In this document: positions 45,810-55,431 of the stretch, in pieces
How positions within the stretch are numbered: the stretch's first letter is position 1
Layout of the letters: the number at the start of each line of letters is the position of its first letter
NCBI RefSeq assembly: GCF_004766055.1
Contig: NZ_SPQR01000004.1
Coordinates: 248,001 to 312,000, forward strand
DNA: 64,000 bases
Reading direction: 5' to 3'
Origin: Desulfosporosinus sp. Sb-LF
GTDB taxonomy: Bacteria; Bacillota; Desulfitobacteriia; Desulfitobacteriales; Desulfitobacteriaceae
Position numbers and translations under genes: made by a program
The notes under the pieces: generated by a model
What the model saw: only the letters and a program-made list of their open reading frames with translations
What the model was told of the DNA's origin: nothing
Databases searched by the model: none

Positions 45810-46712
45810 ATGAAGTCATATACTGCATACCCAATCGTTGAGGAGCATCAGGGCCTGACGGTTGAGGTTTACTTAAAACAGATTCTGAAATATTCGGGAA
45901 GAAAAATCCAAAAGCTGACCCGGCAAAAGGGAATTTTGCTGAACAAAAAAGCCGTCTTCTTGCAAAAGAACGTTAAAAAGGGAGATATTTTGCGCGTTTT
46001 GACTCTTGAGGACTCATCCTACGGGGTCGAACCAGAGCCAGGGCCAATCGAACCATTATATGAAGATAGCTATCTAATCGTCTTGAACAAGCCCTCCGGT
46101 CTTCTGGTGCACCCGACAGGCCAAACTTCCCAGGGTACGTTAAGCAATTACCTTGCTCATTATTATCAACAACAGGGAGCCATCTGCACAGTTCGTCCAA
46201 TCCACCGTCTGGACAGAGAGACTTCGGGGTGTGTTGTATTTGCCAAAGACAGCCAAACCCAAGCCCAATTAGAGAAATTCCTGAAGGAAGGAAGCCTAAA
46301 GCGCACTTACAAAGCCGTGGTGGATGGAATTCTGGACCCTCCCGTCGGCACAATCAATGCGCCGATTGGCCCCCATCCCACTAAGCCGAACCGTCGTGCG
46401 ATCAACCAAAAAGGGGATCAAGCCATAACACACTATAAGACTGTTCAAAGCTTTTCCAGAGCTTCCCTCTTGGAACTAACTCTAGCCACCGGCAGGACGC
46501 ATCAGATCCGTGTTCATTTAACCCATATAGGACACCCCATTATCGGGGACAGGATGTACGGAAAAAGCTCAGCTCTCATTTCCGGTCAAGCCTTACACGC
46601 CTTTTCTTTGCACTTCCCGCATCCAGTTGAGCCACTCGAAATTGCGGTCGAAGCTCAGTTCCCAGCAAGCTTTTTACGAGTGATTGAGAATTACTCAAAA
46701 ATAGAAGGGTAG
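45810..46712 (+). CDS. RluA-family pseudouridine synthase
   Basis: 300 residues. An S4-like N-terminal RNA-binding region (~15-70) precedes the catalytic domain with HRLDRETSG (Asp135 catalytic) and the family motifs LNKPSGLLVHP and TGRTHQIRVHL. It isomerises uridine in rRNA or tRNA. It is closest in layout to RluD/YjbO-type enzymes; the target site cannot be assigned. ATG 45810 with only a weak GGAAT site. A terminator overlaps the stop codon. Confidence 0.92.
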   Translation: MKSYTAYPIVEEHQGLTVEVYLKQILKYSGRKIQKLTRQKGILLNKKAVFLQKNVKKGDILRVLTLEDSSYGVEPEPGPIEPLYEDSYLIVLNKPSGLLVHPTGQTSQGTLSNYLAHYYQQQGAICTVRPIHRLDRETSGCVVFAKDSQTQAQLEKFLKEGSLKRTYKAVVDGILDPPVGTINAPIGPHPTKPNRRAINQKGDQAITHYKTVQSFSRASLLELTLATGRTHQIRVHLTHIGHPIIGDRMYGKSSALISGQALHAFSLHFPHPVEPLEIAVEAQFPASFLRVIENYSKIEG

Positions 46713-46735
46713 CACTGCCACCCTTCTATTTTGTA
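46700..46735. terminator. Bidirectional terminator between rluA-like gene and deoR-like gene
   Basis: 11-bp stem 46700-46710 with 46720-46730, followed by TTGTATTT on the plus strand and TTTTTGAG on the minus strand. Confidence 0.75.
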
Positions 46736-46795
46736 TTTAACTACTATATCTATTCTGCTATACCGGTTAAAGCTCTAATGTATGAACTTCGTAAG

Positions 46796-47548
46796 TTAGG
46801 AAATTAAAACGTTGATGCCCATACTCTTAAGTTCTGCTCTTATGCTTGTAGGTAGACCAGAGTCGGTCACAAGTGTTTGCACACGATCCCAAAGGGCAAA
46901 CGTATGAAAACTAACTTGCCCTATCTTGGCACTATGGGCAACAAGGATTACTTCCTTGGCTACTTCAAGCATGGCTTGTTTAACTTCAGATTCTAACATG
47001 TTGGAAGTCGACAAACCCCGTTCAAGGTTTACCCCCGTAGCTCCCAAGAACAACTTATCGGCATTAAAGCCCTTGAAAACGTCTCTTGCCATCGGCCCGA
47101 CAAGCGCAAATGTGCCGTTTCGAACTTCTCCCCCTGTCAATAGCAACGTAATCTCATCCAAATTACCGAGTACACTGGCAATAGGCAATGAATTAGTAAT
47201 CACAGTACATTTTGTATTCAGGGCTTGTGCAATCGCTAGTGTTGTAGTACCGGCATCTAAAATAATTGAATCTCCTTCTGAGATCAACGAAGCAGCTAGA
47301 CGGCCAATTCTGGCCTTCTCGCGTTCAGCCTCGCCCATTCTCATCATTAATAAGGTATCCTTTGGGGGTACCGGAGGGTAGATTGCTCGTCCGTGTTCCC
47401 GTTGAATTAAACCCAACGTGGCAAGGCTCTTGAGATCTCGGCGGATTGTCATTTCAGATATATTAAACCGCTGCGCTAATTCAGTCACGGTTAATATCCC
47501 ATGTTCTTGCAGTAAGTAACGAATCTCATTCTGCCTTTCTGAACTCAC
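46796..47548 (-). CDS. DeoR-family transcriptional regulator
   Basis: About 250 residues. N-terminal winged helix (LTVTELAQRFNISEMTIRRD) and a C-terminal phosphosugar-sensing domain (LDAGTTTLAIAQAL, FLGATGVNLERGLS). GTG 47548 with AGGAG 8 bases ahead is favoured; it lies 22 bases after the pyk stop. As the last gene of a gap-pyk-deoR unit it may sense a glycolytic sugar phosphate and repress its own operon. That loop is inference. Confidence 0.88.
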   Translation of the reverse strand: MSSERQNEIRYLLQEHGILTVTELAQRFNISEMTIRRDLKSLATLGLIQREHGRAIYPPVPPKDTLLMMRMGEAEREKARIGRLAASLISEGDSIILDAGTTTLAIAQALNTKCTVITNSLPIASVLGNLDEITLLLTGGEVRNGTFALVGPMARDVFKGFNADKLFLGATGVNLERGLSTSNMLESEVKQAMLEVAKEVILVAHSAKIGQVSFHTFALWDRVQTLVTDSGLPTSIRAELKSMGINVLIS

Positions 47549-47570
47549 GATCTTACTCCTCTCGTAATCT

Positions 47571-49304
47571 TTAAAGAATACTAACAGAGCCCTCATACAT
47601 CATGCCACTCAAGGCATCGACCGTCAATGTCTGACCATTAGAGACTATGGCAAAGGCTTCTTGAGCACCAACGATCGCCGGAATCCCATATTGTAAGGCG
47701 ACAATCGCAGCGTGCGATGTCAAACCGCCCTCTTCTACGACTAATGCTCCAGCTCGGGCAATCAGGGGTATAAAACTCGCGTCCGTCGATTCTGTGATGA
47801 GAATGTCCCCATCATTAAAAGGGTCCTGCTCAGGAAATTTAATTTTACGTGCGCAACCGGAATAGGACTTGCGTCCGATTCCGACCCCCTTAGCCAAGAT
47901 ATTTCCCATAATTTGAACTTTAATCATATTCGTAGAGCCGACCTTACCAATAGGAACGCCCGCTGTAATAACCACCACATCACCGGCATGAATATAGTTT
48001 TGATTTAACGAGGTATTCACAGCAACTGACAACATTTGATCAGTTCCTGAACTTTCAGGCACAAGCAAGGCTTGAACACCCCATTGTAACGCTAATTTTC
48101 TTGCAGTGGTAGCAAATGGGGTTGCAGCGACAATCAGGGCAATGGGTCGATACTTGGAAATCATACGCGACGTTAGGCCCGAATGCGTCGGCGTTAAAAT
48201 AGCAGCCGCTTCAAGGTCTTTTGCTATGGAATAACTCGCAAAACAAATCGCCTCGGCAACATTGAGCTGAGTATGTCGAGTGGCCAGATTAACCAAACTC
48301 GTCTTTTCCGTCCGTTGTGCAATTTTATCCATCATTTGAACAGCTTCCACTGGAAAAAGCCCAGCTGCTGTTTCACCCGATAACATAATGGCATCCGTTC
48401 CGTCCAAAATTGCGTTGGCAACATCACTTGCCTCCGCCCGGGTAGGCCTAGGTTGACGAATCATGGAATCAAGCATCTGAGTTGCAACTATAACAGGCTT
48501 ACCTAACAAATTGCACTTTCGAATCATTTCTTTCTGGCTGATAGGTACTTCTTCGACCGCAATTTCAACACCAAGGTCTCCGCGTGCCACCATCAGTCCG
48601 TCAGCGACCTCAAGAATATTATCTAAGTTAGTCAGCCCCTCTTGGCTTTCGATCTTAGCGATAATATGGACATCTGCTCCCATTTCCTCAACGACCCGAC
48701 GTACGGCCAAAACATCTAAGGCCTTACGAGTAAAGGAGGCGGCAATAAAGTCAATCCCTTGAGAAATACCAAAACGGATATCCTCTATATCCTTTTCTGT
48801 GACAGCCGGTAAATCGATTCGGGTGCCTGGTACATTTACCCCCTTTTTCGACTTAAGCACTCCACCGTTTCGGATAAGGGTTTGAATAATACCTCTGTCT
48901 ACAGAGGTCACTTCTAAATCGATTTGACCATCATCAATGAGGATATGAGTACCTGGGGTAACTTCTTGCCATAAATCAGCATAAGTAATTCCGACCCGTT
49001 GCTGATTACCCAGACTTAGATCTGTATCCAGACTCAAGACAGAGCCATTTTCAAGAGTAATACCCTCATCCGGAACCTTTCCAGTGCGTACTTCTGGCCC
49101 TTTGGTATCGAGCAGGATGCCTAGATGCTTCCCTATTCTGGCAGCTTCCTCTTTTAGAATTACGATTCTACGACCATGTTCTTCATGGGTTCCATGTGAG
49201 AAATTGAGGCGAGCGACATCCATACCCGCAGCTAGAAGAGCTTGAACCTTTTCCTTGGACTCACTTGCCGGACCAATAGTACAGACAATTTTTGTCCTTC
49301 TCAT
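47571..49304 (-). CDS. pyk: Pyruvate kinase with C-terminal PEP-utiliser-like domain
   Basis: 577 residues, longer than the ~470 of E. coli enzymes. The core has the substrate and K+ site (KIVCTIGPAS; LARLNFSHGTHEEH), the catalytic Lys in IIAKIESQEG and the MLSGETAAG loop. The extra ~100-residue C-terminal domain (VVEEGGLTSHAAIVALQYG) resembles the phosphohistidine domain of PEP-utilising enzymes, as in Bacillus pyruvate kinases; its TSHA holds the His. It converts PEP to pyruvate with ATP formation. It is 18 bases downstream of gap. Confidence 0.96.
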   Translation of the reverse strand: MRRTKIVCTIGPASESKEKVQALLAAGMDVARLNFSHGTHEEHGRRIVILKEEAARIGKHLGILLDTKGPEVRTGKVPDEGITLENGSVLSLDTDLSLGNQQRVGITYADLWQEVTPGTHILIDDGQIDLEVTSVDRGIIQTLIRNGGVLKSKKGVNVPGTRIDLPAVTEKDIEDIRFGISQGIDFIAASFTRKALDVLAVRRVVEEMGADVHIIAKIESQEGLTNLDNILEVADGLMVARGDLGVEIAVEEVPISQKEMIRKCNLLGKPVIVATQMLDSMIRQPRPTRAEASDVANAILDGTDAIMLSGETAAGLFPVEAVQMMDKIAQRTEKTSLVNLATRHTQLNVAEAICFASYSIAKDLEAAAILTPTHSGLTSRMISKYRPIALIVAATPFATTARKLALQWGVQALLVPESSGTDQMLSVAVNTSLNQNYIHAGDVVVITAGVPIGKVGSTNMIKVQIMGNILAKGVGIGRKSYSGCARKIKFPEQDPFNDGDILITESTDASFIPLIARAGALVVEEGGLTSHAAIVALQYGIPAIVGAQEAFAIVSNGQTLTVDALSGMMYEGSVSIL

Positions 49305-49322
49305 GGAACATTCCCTCCTAAC

Positions 49323-50333
49323 TTACAAGCCTGAGTTGACAATATGCTTCACAAGATCCAAAACGCGGCACGAATAGCCCCATTCGTTATCATACCAAGC
49401 CAGTACTTTAACCATGCGATCTCCAATCATCATGGTTGATAAACCATCTACGATCGAGCTAGCAGGATTACCATTATAATCATGTGAAACAAGGGGTAAT
49501 TCCGAATATTCGAGATATCCCTTCATTTTACCCTCTGCAGCTCGGCGTAAGGCAGTATTAACTTCCTCTTTCGTCGCAGGTCTGGATAAATTAGCAACGA
49601 AATCAACAAGAGAAACATTCGGTGTTGGCACGCGAACAGCTAGTCCATTCATTTTTCCCGCCAATTCGGGGATGACAAGGGAAACCGCATTAGCCGCACC
49701 CGTCGTTGTTGGGATCATGGATTGATAAGCGGCCCGGGATCTACGCCAGTCTTTATGCTTTACGTCCACAGTGCGTTGGTCATTTGTGACTGAATGGGTC
49801 GTTGTCATCATCCCTTGTTCAATTCCAAACGTATCCACTAAAACTTTAGCAACCGGTGCAAGACAGTTGGTTGTGCAGGAAGCGTTCGAAACGATATGGT
49901 GCTTCTGTGGATCATATTTATCGTCGTTAACACCCATAACGATCGTGATATCTTCTTTTTTAGCCGGAGAAGAGATTACAACCTTTTTCGCTCCAGCGGT
50001 AAGATGTTGTGCTGCGGCATCGCGTTTCGTGAAATGACCGGTGCACTCGATCACTATATCTACTCCGAGTTCACTCCAAGGCAAATTCAGAGGGCTTCTG
50101 TCTGCAAGAAGTTGAATACGTTTTCCATCAATAAGCATTGTGTGGCCATCGACTTCCACTTTATTAGGAAGGATTCCATGAACCGAATCGTACTTAAGCA
50201 AATGTGCCAACATATCGGGGCTTCCCATATCATTAATGGCCACCACTTCGAAGGGCAGTGATTGATTTAGGGCGGCACGCAGTGAAAGTCGACCAATTCT
50301 ACCAAAACCTGTAATTGCTACGCGGACACTCAT
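49323..50333 (-). CDS. gap: Glyceraldehyde-3-phosphate dehydrogenase, type I
   Basis: 336 residues. NAD-binding GFGRIGR, catalytic Cys in SNASCTTNCLAP, His in the MTTTHSVT segment, and the NEWGYSCRV end. The Asp after VAIN (residues ~31-33) favours NAD+. It oxidises glyceraldehyde-3-phosphate in glycolysis. It heads an operon with pyk and deoR; pgk and tpi are not linked, unlike in many Firmicutes. ATG 50333 with GAGGAGG ahead. Confidence 0.96.
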   Translation of the reverse strand: MSVRVAITGFGRIGRLSLRAALNQSLPFEVVAINDMGSPDMLAHLLKYDSVHGILPNKVEVDGHTMLIDGKRIQLLADRSPLNLPWSELGVDIVIECTGHFTKRDAAAQHLTAGAKKVVISSPAKKEDITIVMGVNDDKYDPQKHHIVSNASCTTNCLAPVAKVLVDTFGIEQGMMTTTHSVTNDQRTVDVKHKDWRRSRAAYQSMIPTTTGAANAVSLVIPELAGKMNGLAVRVPTPNVSLVDFVANLSRPATKEEVNTALRRAAEGKMKGYLEYSELPLVSHDYNGNPASSIVDGLSTMMIGDRMVKVLAWYDNEWGYSCRVLDLVKHIVNSGL

Positions 50334-50683
50334 GATTAACCTCCTCTTAATAACCAGTCAATACGAAAAATTGCTCATCATATACCCTATTCGGTGCAAA
50401 TTTAATAATTCCTGCTTTTATTTTTTCACAAAGCTCCATGATACGAACTTGTACTATAGCTAGTCCTTACCCAATTTAAGTCTGATAAGGGTCTTATCCC
50501 CCTAACTGTTCATCTTCACCTAGAATGGCTGACCCTTATTCTATTTATTGTTTCCCGGGAACAAAAAGTCTCGTGCATTTTTAATTCTTGAGAATAAGGA
50601 TAACTCAAGCTGTCTATTTAGGTAGAATTTATCTATAATGTACTTGGTAGCTAGTCGAATAATAACGTCCTAAAGGAGAAGTT
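50334..50683. promoter_or_regulatory. Divergent control region gap / ABC exporter
   Basis: 350 bases. Two operator-like palindromes: 50484-50498 (GATAAG/CTTATC, 3-base spacer) and 50587-50609 (CTTGAG/CTCAAG, 11-base spacer). A TATAAT at 50634-50639 lies 45 bases ahead of the ABC gene, whose ribosome site is AAAGGAG. The first palindrome is nearer the centre and could serve either unit. Confidence 0.5.
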
Positions 50684-51604
50684 ATGCAGCAAACCGCAGT
50701 ATTAGAACTCACCGACTTAAGAAAAACAATTAAAGGAAAGGAAATAGTCAGAGGAGTAAATCTCACTCTTTATCCATCCCAAATTTTCGGCTTTCTGGGC
50801 CCTAATGGCGCAGGAAAAACAACAACGATCCGTATGATCGTAGGATTAATTAAACCCACGCAAGGGTCAGTAACCATCTGCGGCTATTCTGTAGCCCATG
50901 ATTTTGTAAAAGCTCTGTCGAATGTCGGCTGCATCATCGAGAGCCCAGATATGTACAAGTACCTAACAGGTATGGAAAACTTGTTACAATTTGCTGCTAT
51001 GAATAAAACGATAACTCAGCAACGGATTAAAGACGTCGTGGAAATGGTGGGTCTCCAGCATCGGGTTAAAGACAAAGTAAGCACCTATTCTTTGGGCATG
51101 CGCCAACGCCTAGGAATTGCCCAAGCTATCATGTCTAGACCTAAGCTTTTAATTCTTGACGAACCAACCAATGGCCTCGACCCTGCTGGCATTACTGAGT
51201 TTAGAAATCTGATCAGAAAACTTGCCTATGAAGAAGGTATGACGGTGTTTGTATCGAGCCACTTACTGTTGGAAATTCAGCAAATGTGTGATGTCGTCTC
51301 CATCATCAAGCAAGGAAGCGTCATCAAAACCGCCAGTGTACAGGAAATCATAAAAGATGAAGCTCGGATCGAGTGGCAGTTAAATAATCCTGAGAAAGCG
51401 ATAACACTTCTCCGGGAACATTGGAATATCGAAGCTGTTCAGTTAAAAAAGACAACCATTAGCGCTTCTCTTAGCCAGCAACCTCTTGATAAAATCAATG
51501 AATTTTTGATCAGAGAAGGCATATCACTCACCTATTGCACTACCAAACAAAACAGTTTAGAAGATCTATTTTTAGACCTTACGGAAGGGGATCAAATTGT
51601 TTAG
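50684..51604 (+). CDS. ABC transporter ATP-binding protein (BcrA-like)
   Basis: 306 residues. Walker A GPNGAGKTTT, signature YSLGMRQRLG, Walker B LLILDEPTNGLDP, and the H-loop VFVSSHLL. The YSLGMRQRLGIA signature and the C-terminal extension of ~90 residues are typical of the BcrA/drug-resistance exporter group. It overlaps the permease gene by 8 bases. It should power export of an antimicrobial or lipid; no substrate is shown. Confidence 0.93.
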   Translation: MQQTAVLELTDLRKTIKGKEIVRGVNLTLYPSQIFGFLGPNGAGKTTTIRMIVGLIKPTQGSVTICGYSVAHDFVKALSNVGCIIESPDMYKYLTGMENLLQFAAMNKTITQQRIKDVVEMVGLQHRVKDKVSTYSLGMRQRLGIAQAIMSRPKLLILDEPTNGLDPAGITEFRNLIRKLAYEEGMTVFVSSHLLLEIQQMCDVVSIIKQGSVIKTASVQEIIKDEARIEWQLNNPEKAITLLREHWNIEAVQLKKTTISASLSQQPLDKINEFLIREGISLTYCTTKQNSLEDLFLDLTEGDQIV

Positions 51605-52601
51605 TCTAATTGAAAATGAAGTCATTAAAATGATATCCAAGAAACGACTTGTGTTTGTCTTGGCAATTCTGGTTGTGCTGATCTCGGTCTTTGCTTATGG
51701 TCAACAAAAAACTCTCGAAAGAACCAAGGCCCAACTCTCTCAACGCATGGGAGTTACAGCGACGGATGACTGGCGAAAGCTGGCGAATCAACAATTAATC
51801 GATTTGAAGAACAGGCTTGATAGCCCTTATGCGGATGATAAAAGTAAATCCTCCCTTCGGGTAAGAATGGAACAACTCCAGTATAACGTGAACAATAATA
51901 TTAACCCGCTCGAACAGTCCGCTGCAAAATTTACCACCAAATTCATGGAACAAGCTATTTTCTTATTCTTGCCACTATTAATTATTATGTTATCGGCTGA
52001 TATGGTGTCAGGGGAAGCCTCTAGCGGAACCATCAAACTACTTCTTGTCAGGAACGTTCCAAGGTGGAAGATTCTTTTGAGTAAATATTTGACCCTGGTC
52101 ATCTTAGAAATCGTTGTTATCTTCTTTTCGTTTGTGCTCTCAACAATTATTTCGGGATTCTTCTTTGGTTTCGGAGGATGGCTAGCCCCAGTAGCGACTG
52201 GTTTCAAAGTCCTGGCAGGGAAATTGGATACCACCACTGTCCTCAACGTCCCCCAATGGCGTTATTCGCTCATGGTTTATGCCTTGGCTTTTTTTGTATC
52301 CGTCGTCGTGGGCAGTATCTCATTTATGATCTCCATCTTAGTCAAAAGCACCGCCGCCTCGATAGGCATAATAATGTCCACCCTCGTAGCGGGTAATTTT
52401 ATTAGCTACTTTCTCACAGATTGGAAGATTACGCGCTATATGTTCATGGTCAATTTACGACTCACGGATTATTTATCAGGATCCTTCCAGCCGATTGAAG
52501 GAATGACGATGCTATTTTCGATTACAGTCCTTTTAGGATGGGCTATCGCTTCGATCCTTATTAGCTTCGTCTATTTTACAAAACAAGATATCCTTGTCTA
52601 A
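51597..52601 (+). CDS. ABC-2 type transporter permease
   Basis: 334 residues with a first hydrophobic segment at ~17-35, a long extracytoplasmic loop (~36-115) and five more segments. The VSGEASSGTIKLLLVRNVPRWKI stretch after the second helix is characteristic of ABC-2 permeases. Coupled to the BcrA-like ATPase by overlap, it forms the membrane half of the exporter. Confidence 0.9.
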   Translation: MFSLIENEVIKMISKKRLVFVLAILVVLISVFAYGQQKTLERTKAQLSQRMGVTATDDWRKLANQQLIDLKNRLDSPYADDKSKSSLRVRMEQLQYNVNNNINPLEQSAAKFTTKFMEQAIFLFLPLLIIMLSADMVSGEASSGTIKLLLVRNVPRWKILLSKYLTLVILEIVVIFFSFVLSTIISGFFFGFGGWLAPVATGFKVLAGKLDTTTVLNVPQWRYSLMVYALAFFVSVVVGSISFMISILVKSTAASIGIIMSTLVAGNFISYFLTDWKITRYMFMVNLRLTDYLSGSFQPIEGMTMLFSITVLLGWAIASILISFVYFTKQDILV

Positions 52602-52607
52602 GGAGAA

Positions 52608-53426
52608 ATGAACGTGTTAAAAAAAAGCATGTGGTACTCTATTGTTACAATTGCCTTTGTGGGCTTCATCGTTTTATCGATCGGTTTCTATCAGGCGATC
52701 ATCGTCACGACAATGACTGATCCTCAGCCACCAGATACCTCAACGACTCAAACCACAGGAAACTCGACAACAAACCTATCGTCCAAGAATGCCAGCTCGT
52801 TTAATGTGCTCATTCTGGGAGACTCTGTCGCTAAAGGGACTGGTGATGAAAAGGGCAAAGGGTTTTCTGGATATCTACCCGAGTCTTTCAAAAACAACAC
52901 CTCTAAAGAAATCGTCGTCAATAACGCAGGAATAGACGGGCTTGAAAGCCTAGGCCTTTTAGAACAGCTTCAAAGCAAAAAGTTGGAGAAAACTATCATA
53001 GATTCAGAGATGATCCTAGTCTCGATTGGTGGAAATGATATAAGAAGCATCCTTTCCCTCAACGATCTCGCTAAGGAAGATCAATTCAAAGTGAGACAGG
53101 ACAGTTATCTTGCCAATTTAAAGCAAACTCTAAAAGTCCTACGAACCACCAATCCCAATTCCAAGGTCATTTTTGTAGGGCTTTACAATCCGTATGAAAA
53201 AGCAAACAGTCTTGAAGATATCCGACTTTTGCATACCTGGAACTATAATACCCAACAGCTCGTCGAAGACGATGGAAAAGGAATTTTCATACCAACCGAC
53301 GACCTATTGAAGTTTAATCTCGGTAAATTTATCGCCAAGGATGGTCTACACCCAAATTCTGCAGGGTATCAAGCTCTATCCAATAGAATTAGCAAATCTG
53401 TAGAAACGATCATAGCGGGATATTAA
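52608..53426 (+). CDS. SGNH/GDSL-family hydrolase, exported
   Basis: 272 residues. An N-terminal membrane/signal segment (~8-30) and a Thr/Ser-rich linker precede an SGNH esterase domain with block I LILGDSVAKG, block III GGNDIR and block V DGLHPNSAGY, so Ser, Asn, Asp and His are all in place. It acts outside the membrane on an ester such as an acylated polysaccharide or lipid. It is 6 bases after the permease, so it belongs to the exporter operon. GTG 52614 is an alternative start with better site spacing. Confidence 0.9.
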   Translation: MNVLKKSMWYSIVTIAFVGFIVLSIGFYQAIIVTTMTDPQPPDTSTTQTTGNSTTNLSSKNASSFNVLILGDSVAKGTGDEKGKGFSGYLPESFKNNTSKEIVVNNAGIDGLESLGLLEQLQSKKLEKTIIDSEMILVSIGGNDIRSILSLNDLAKEDQFKVRQDSYLANLKQTLKVLRTTNPNSKVIFVGLYNPYEKANSLEDIRLLHTWNYNTQQLVEDDGKGIFIPTDDLLKFNLGKFIAKDGLHPNSAGYQALSNRISKSVETIIAGY

Positions 53427-53481
53427 TTCAAATAATATCTCTACCACATTCTAAATCATCCACATCGAATCATGCTCACAT

Positions 53482-53528
53482 TCATTAAAAATGCCGCTGT
53501 TTGTCATAAACGGCGGCATTTTTAATGA
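53482..53528. terminator. Bidirectional terminator between GDSL and GH18 genes
   Basis: 15-bp stem 53482-53496 with 53514-53528, arms with A and T runs that serve both strands, plus an inner GTTT/AAAC pairing. Confidence 0.8.
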
Positions 53529-53534
53529 CAAGAT

Positions 53535-54668
53535 TTATTTGCGTGAAGCATACCCTTTTAAGACATCGGTCCACAAGGTTGGATCTTCGATACCCATTCG
53601 CCAAACGGCGACTCCATGCAGTTGATTCTTCTTAGAACTCGTTAACTTTGAAGTTAGGCTACGAACATTCTCTAAATAAACTTCATGACGCACTCCGGCC
53701 TCGGTGAAGGTATAGTGCGCAACTTGTTGATTTTCATCATACAGAATGCTTACGTTTTTTGTCTTAGCTAACTCAATGGCTTTAGCATAGGTTAAATACG
53801 TTGGCAGAAGTGGTTTGTTCGAAGCCCAGTTACTACCATAGACAGGCAGACCCAAAACTAGTTTCTCTTTAGGAATTTTGCCAATAGCAAACTTAATGAC
53901 GCGATCAACCCACCCCTGAGAGGCAATAGGGCCTTGAGTTGTGCCCACACCATGTTCTTCATAAGTCATTAAAACTATTTGATCCGCTGCCTTACCTATA
54001 GAAGCGTAGTCAAATGCACCCGACCATAAATCGTTAGGATCGTCTATATATTTTGCTGGAATCGAGACATTCAGAATCTTGCCATTTGCTTTGAGCACAC
54101 TATGCAGCTCATTCAGAAATGCTGTGTAAATGTTACGGTCGTTAGGAAGAACTTTCTCTATATCGATCGCAATACCATCCCAGTTATCGTGGGTCGTCAA
54201 AGCCACTAGATTTTTAACAAAGACAGCACGAACTGTGCTATTCGCCAAAACCTGATGAGCCAATTGCGGGTTAAATCCCTCATCACCACCCAGATTATGG
54301 ACCAAAGCATAGGCTTTTGCTCCACCCTTCTGAGCTGTTTCCTTTAGGCTTAAGTCAACATTACCAGTACTTTTAATCTTTCCCGCTCCATCAAAGGAGT
54401 ACCAGAAAAACGCTACTTCATCGAGTGTTTTAATATTTTTAGCCAAGGAATCCTTTGATTTTGCTCCGGCATCCGTATAAAAACCCAAAACAACTCGCTT
54501 ACCAGCTCCCAAAACATCGTCACGGGAAGCCTCAGCTTGTGGAGGTTGACCATTGACTCCCATTTGTGCGGGGGGAGTCTGCGGTGCAGGCCGAATGCCT
54601 GTACACCCACTGAGTGCTGTACCTAGGATTGAAAGGGATATAACGATTAAAGTCAGATACCGTTTCAT
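53535..54668 (-). CDS. Glycoside hydrolase family 18 lipoprotein
   Basis: About 377 residues from ATG 54668, which has AAAGGAG at 7 bases; the longer frame to 54731 lacks a site. A lipoprotein signal ends in LSGC. The GH18 catalytic motif is WDGIAIDIE (DGxxxDxE), and an SLTSKLTSSKK segment near the end with a GVAVWRMG C terminus matches the YaaH/YdhD-like spore peptidoglycan hydrolases. It probably cleaves N-acetylglucosaminyl bonds in the wall or cortex. No LysM repeats are present. Confidence 0.88.
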   Translation of the reverse strand: MKRYLTLIVISLSILGTALSGCTGIRPAPQTPPAQMGVNGQPPQAEASRDDVLGAGKRVVLGFYTDAGAKSKDSLAKNIKTLDEVAFFWYSFDGAGKIKSTGNVDLSLKETAQKGGAKAYALVHNLGGDEGFNPQLAHQVLANSTVRAVFVKNLVALTTHDNWDGIAIDIEKVLPNDRNIYTAFLNELHSVLKANGKILNVSIPAKYIDDPNDLWSGAFDYASIGKAADQIVLMTYEEHGVGTTQGPIASQGWVDRVIKFAIGKIPKEKLVLGLPVYGSNWASNKPLLPTYLTYAKAIELAKTKNVSILYDENQQVAHYTFTEAGVRHEVYLENVRSLTSKLTSSKKNQLHGVAVWRMGIEDPTLWTDVLKGYASRK

Positions 54669-54739
54669 GCGTTTACTCCTTTTATCATTTTTCGGTTCAC
54701 TGACATTTATCTTTCCCACTTCAATTTTCAATATGTGAT

Positions 54740-55288
54740 TTAGTAGTTCGTTTTGGGAGGGGGTACCACGGAGCGGCTTAAAACAATATCTAATGCCTCT
54801 TTCGCCGTCTGGGCATATTCGAGTTTGATGCTTTTTCGTTCATCCAGAAATGCCTCTTCATACGCAATCGTCCTTACCTTTTTGGCCCATCCGCCCGAGG
54901 GTTCAAGGATTACGACCAGTTTGAGATTTAGATAGGCAGCCGACAATTCCCCCAGCGTACCATTACCGCCACCCACCATGATCAGCGCATCGGAAGAATG
55001 GACGAGAATCAAGCTCCGATAATCAAAGCTTAATCCCGTGTTGATCGGAATATCGATATATTGATTGGCTCTATCCATGGTGTCTCCCGGTAAAATTCCT
55101 ACCACGAGCCCATTGGCCTCTTTAGCACCTTTAGACGCCCACTCCATCACCCCGTTCGTACCACCCGTTAAAAGTATAGCGCCTCTTAGAGCAATCTCCC
55201 TTCCTACTTCTTCAGCCGCTTGCTGAAGTTCAAGGGGTATATCTCCCGACTGTCCGATGACTCCGATACGTCTCATCGATTCATTCAC
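54740..55288 (-). CDS. LOG-like / TIGR00725 family Rossmann protein
   Basis: 182 residues with GGTNGVMEWASKGAKE, PGGTMD-like LPGDTMDRA and MVGGGNGTLGELSAAY, the features of the TIGR00725/lysine-decarboxylase-like family. LOG proteins hydrolyse nucleotide 5'-monophosphates (cytokinin riboside phosphates in plants); bacterial TIGR00725 members are uncharacterised and possibly carry molybdenum cofactor in related lineages. ATG 55288 or 55276. Confidence 0.82.
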   Translation of the reverse strand: MNESMRRIGVIGQSGDIPLELQQAAEEVGREIALRGAILLTGGTNGVMEWASKGAKEANGLVVGILPGDTMDRANQYIDIPINTGLSFDYRSLILVHSSDALIMVGGGNGTLGELSAAYLNLKLVVILEPSGGWAKKVRTIAYEEAFLDERKSIKLEYAQTAKEALDIVLSRSVVPPPKTNY

Positions 55289-55431
55289 TCCTTTTTCCGC
55301 AAATTAAAGAAAGCTCCCGCCATATACAGCAGCTAAGTTTTCGTTACCTCTATTATATCCACATGTCATCTTGTATAATAGCTATAATCAAGGTCAGACC
55401 ATTGACCTTTAACATAAAGGGGGATCTAATC

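Noticed and set aside
45973-46353. Minus-strand frame of 126 codons
   Set aside because: Antisense to the RluA-family gene, which has all catalytic motifs.
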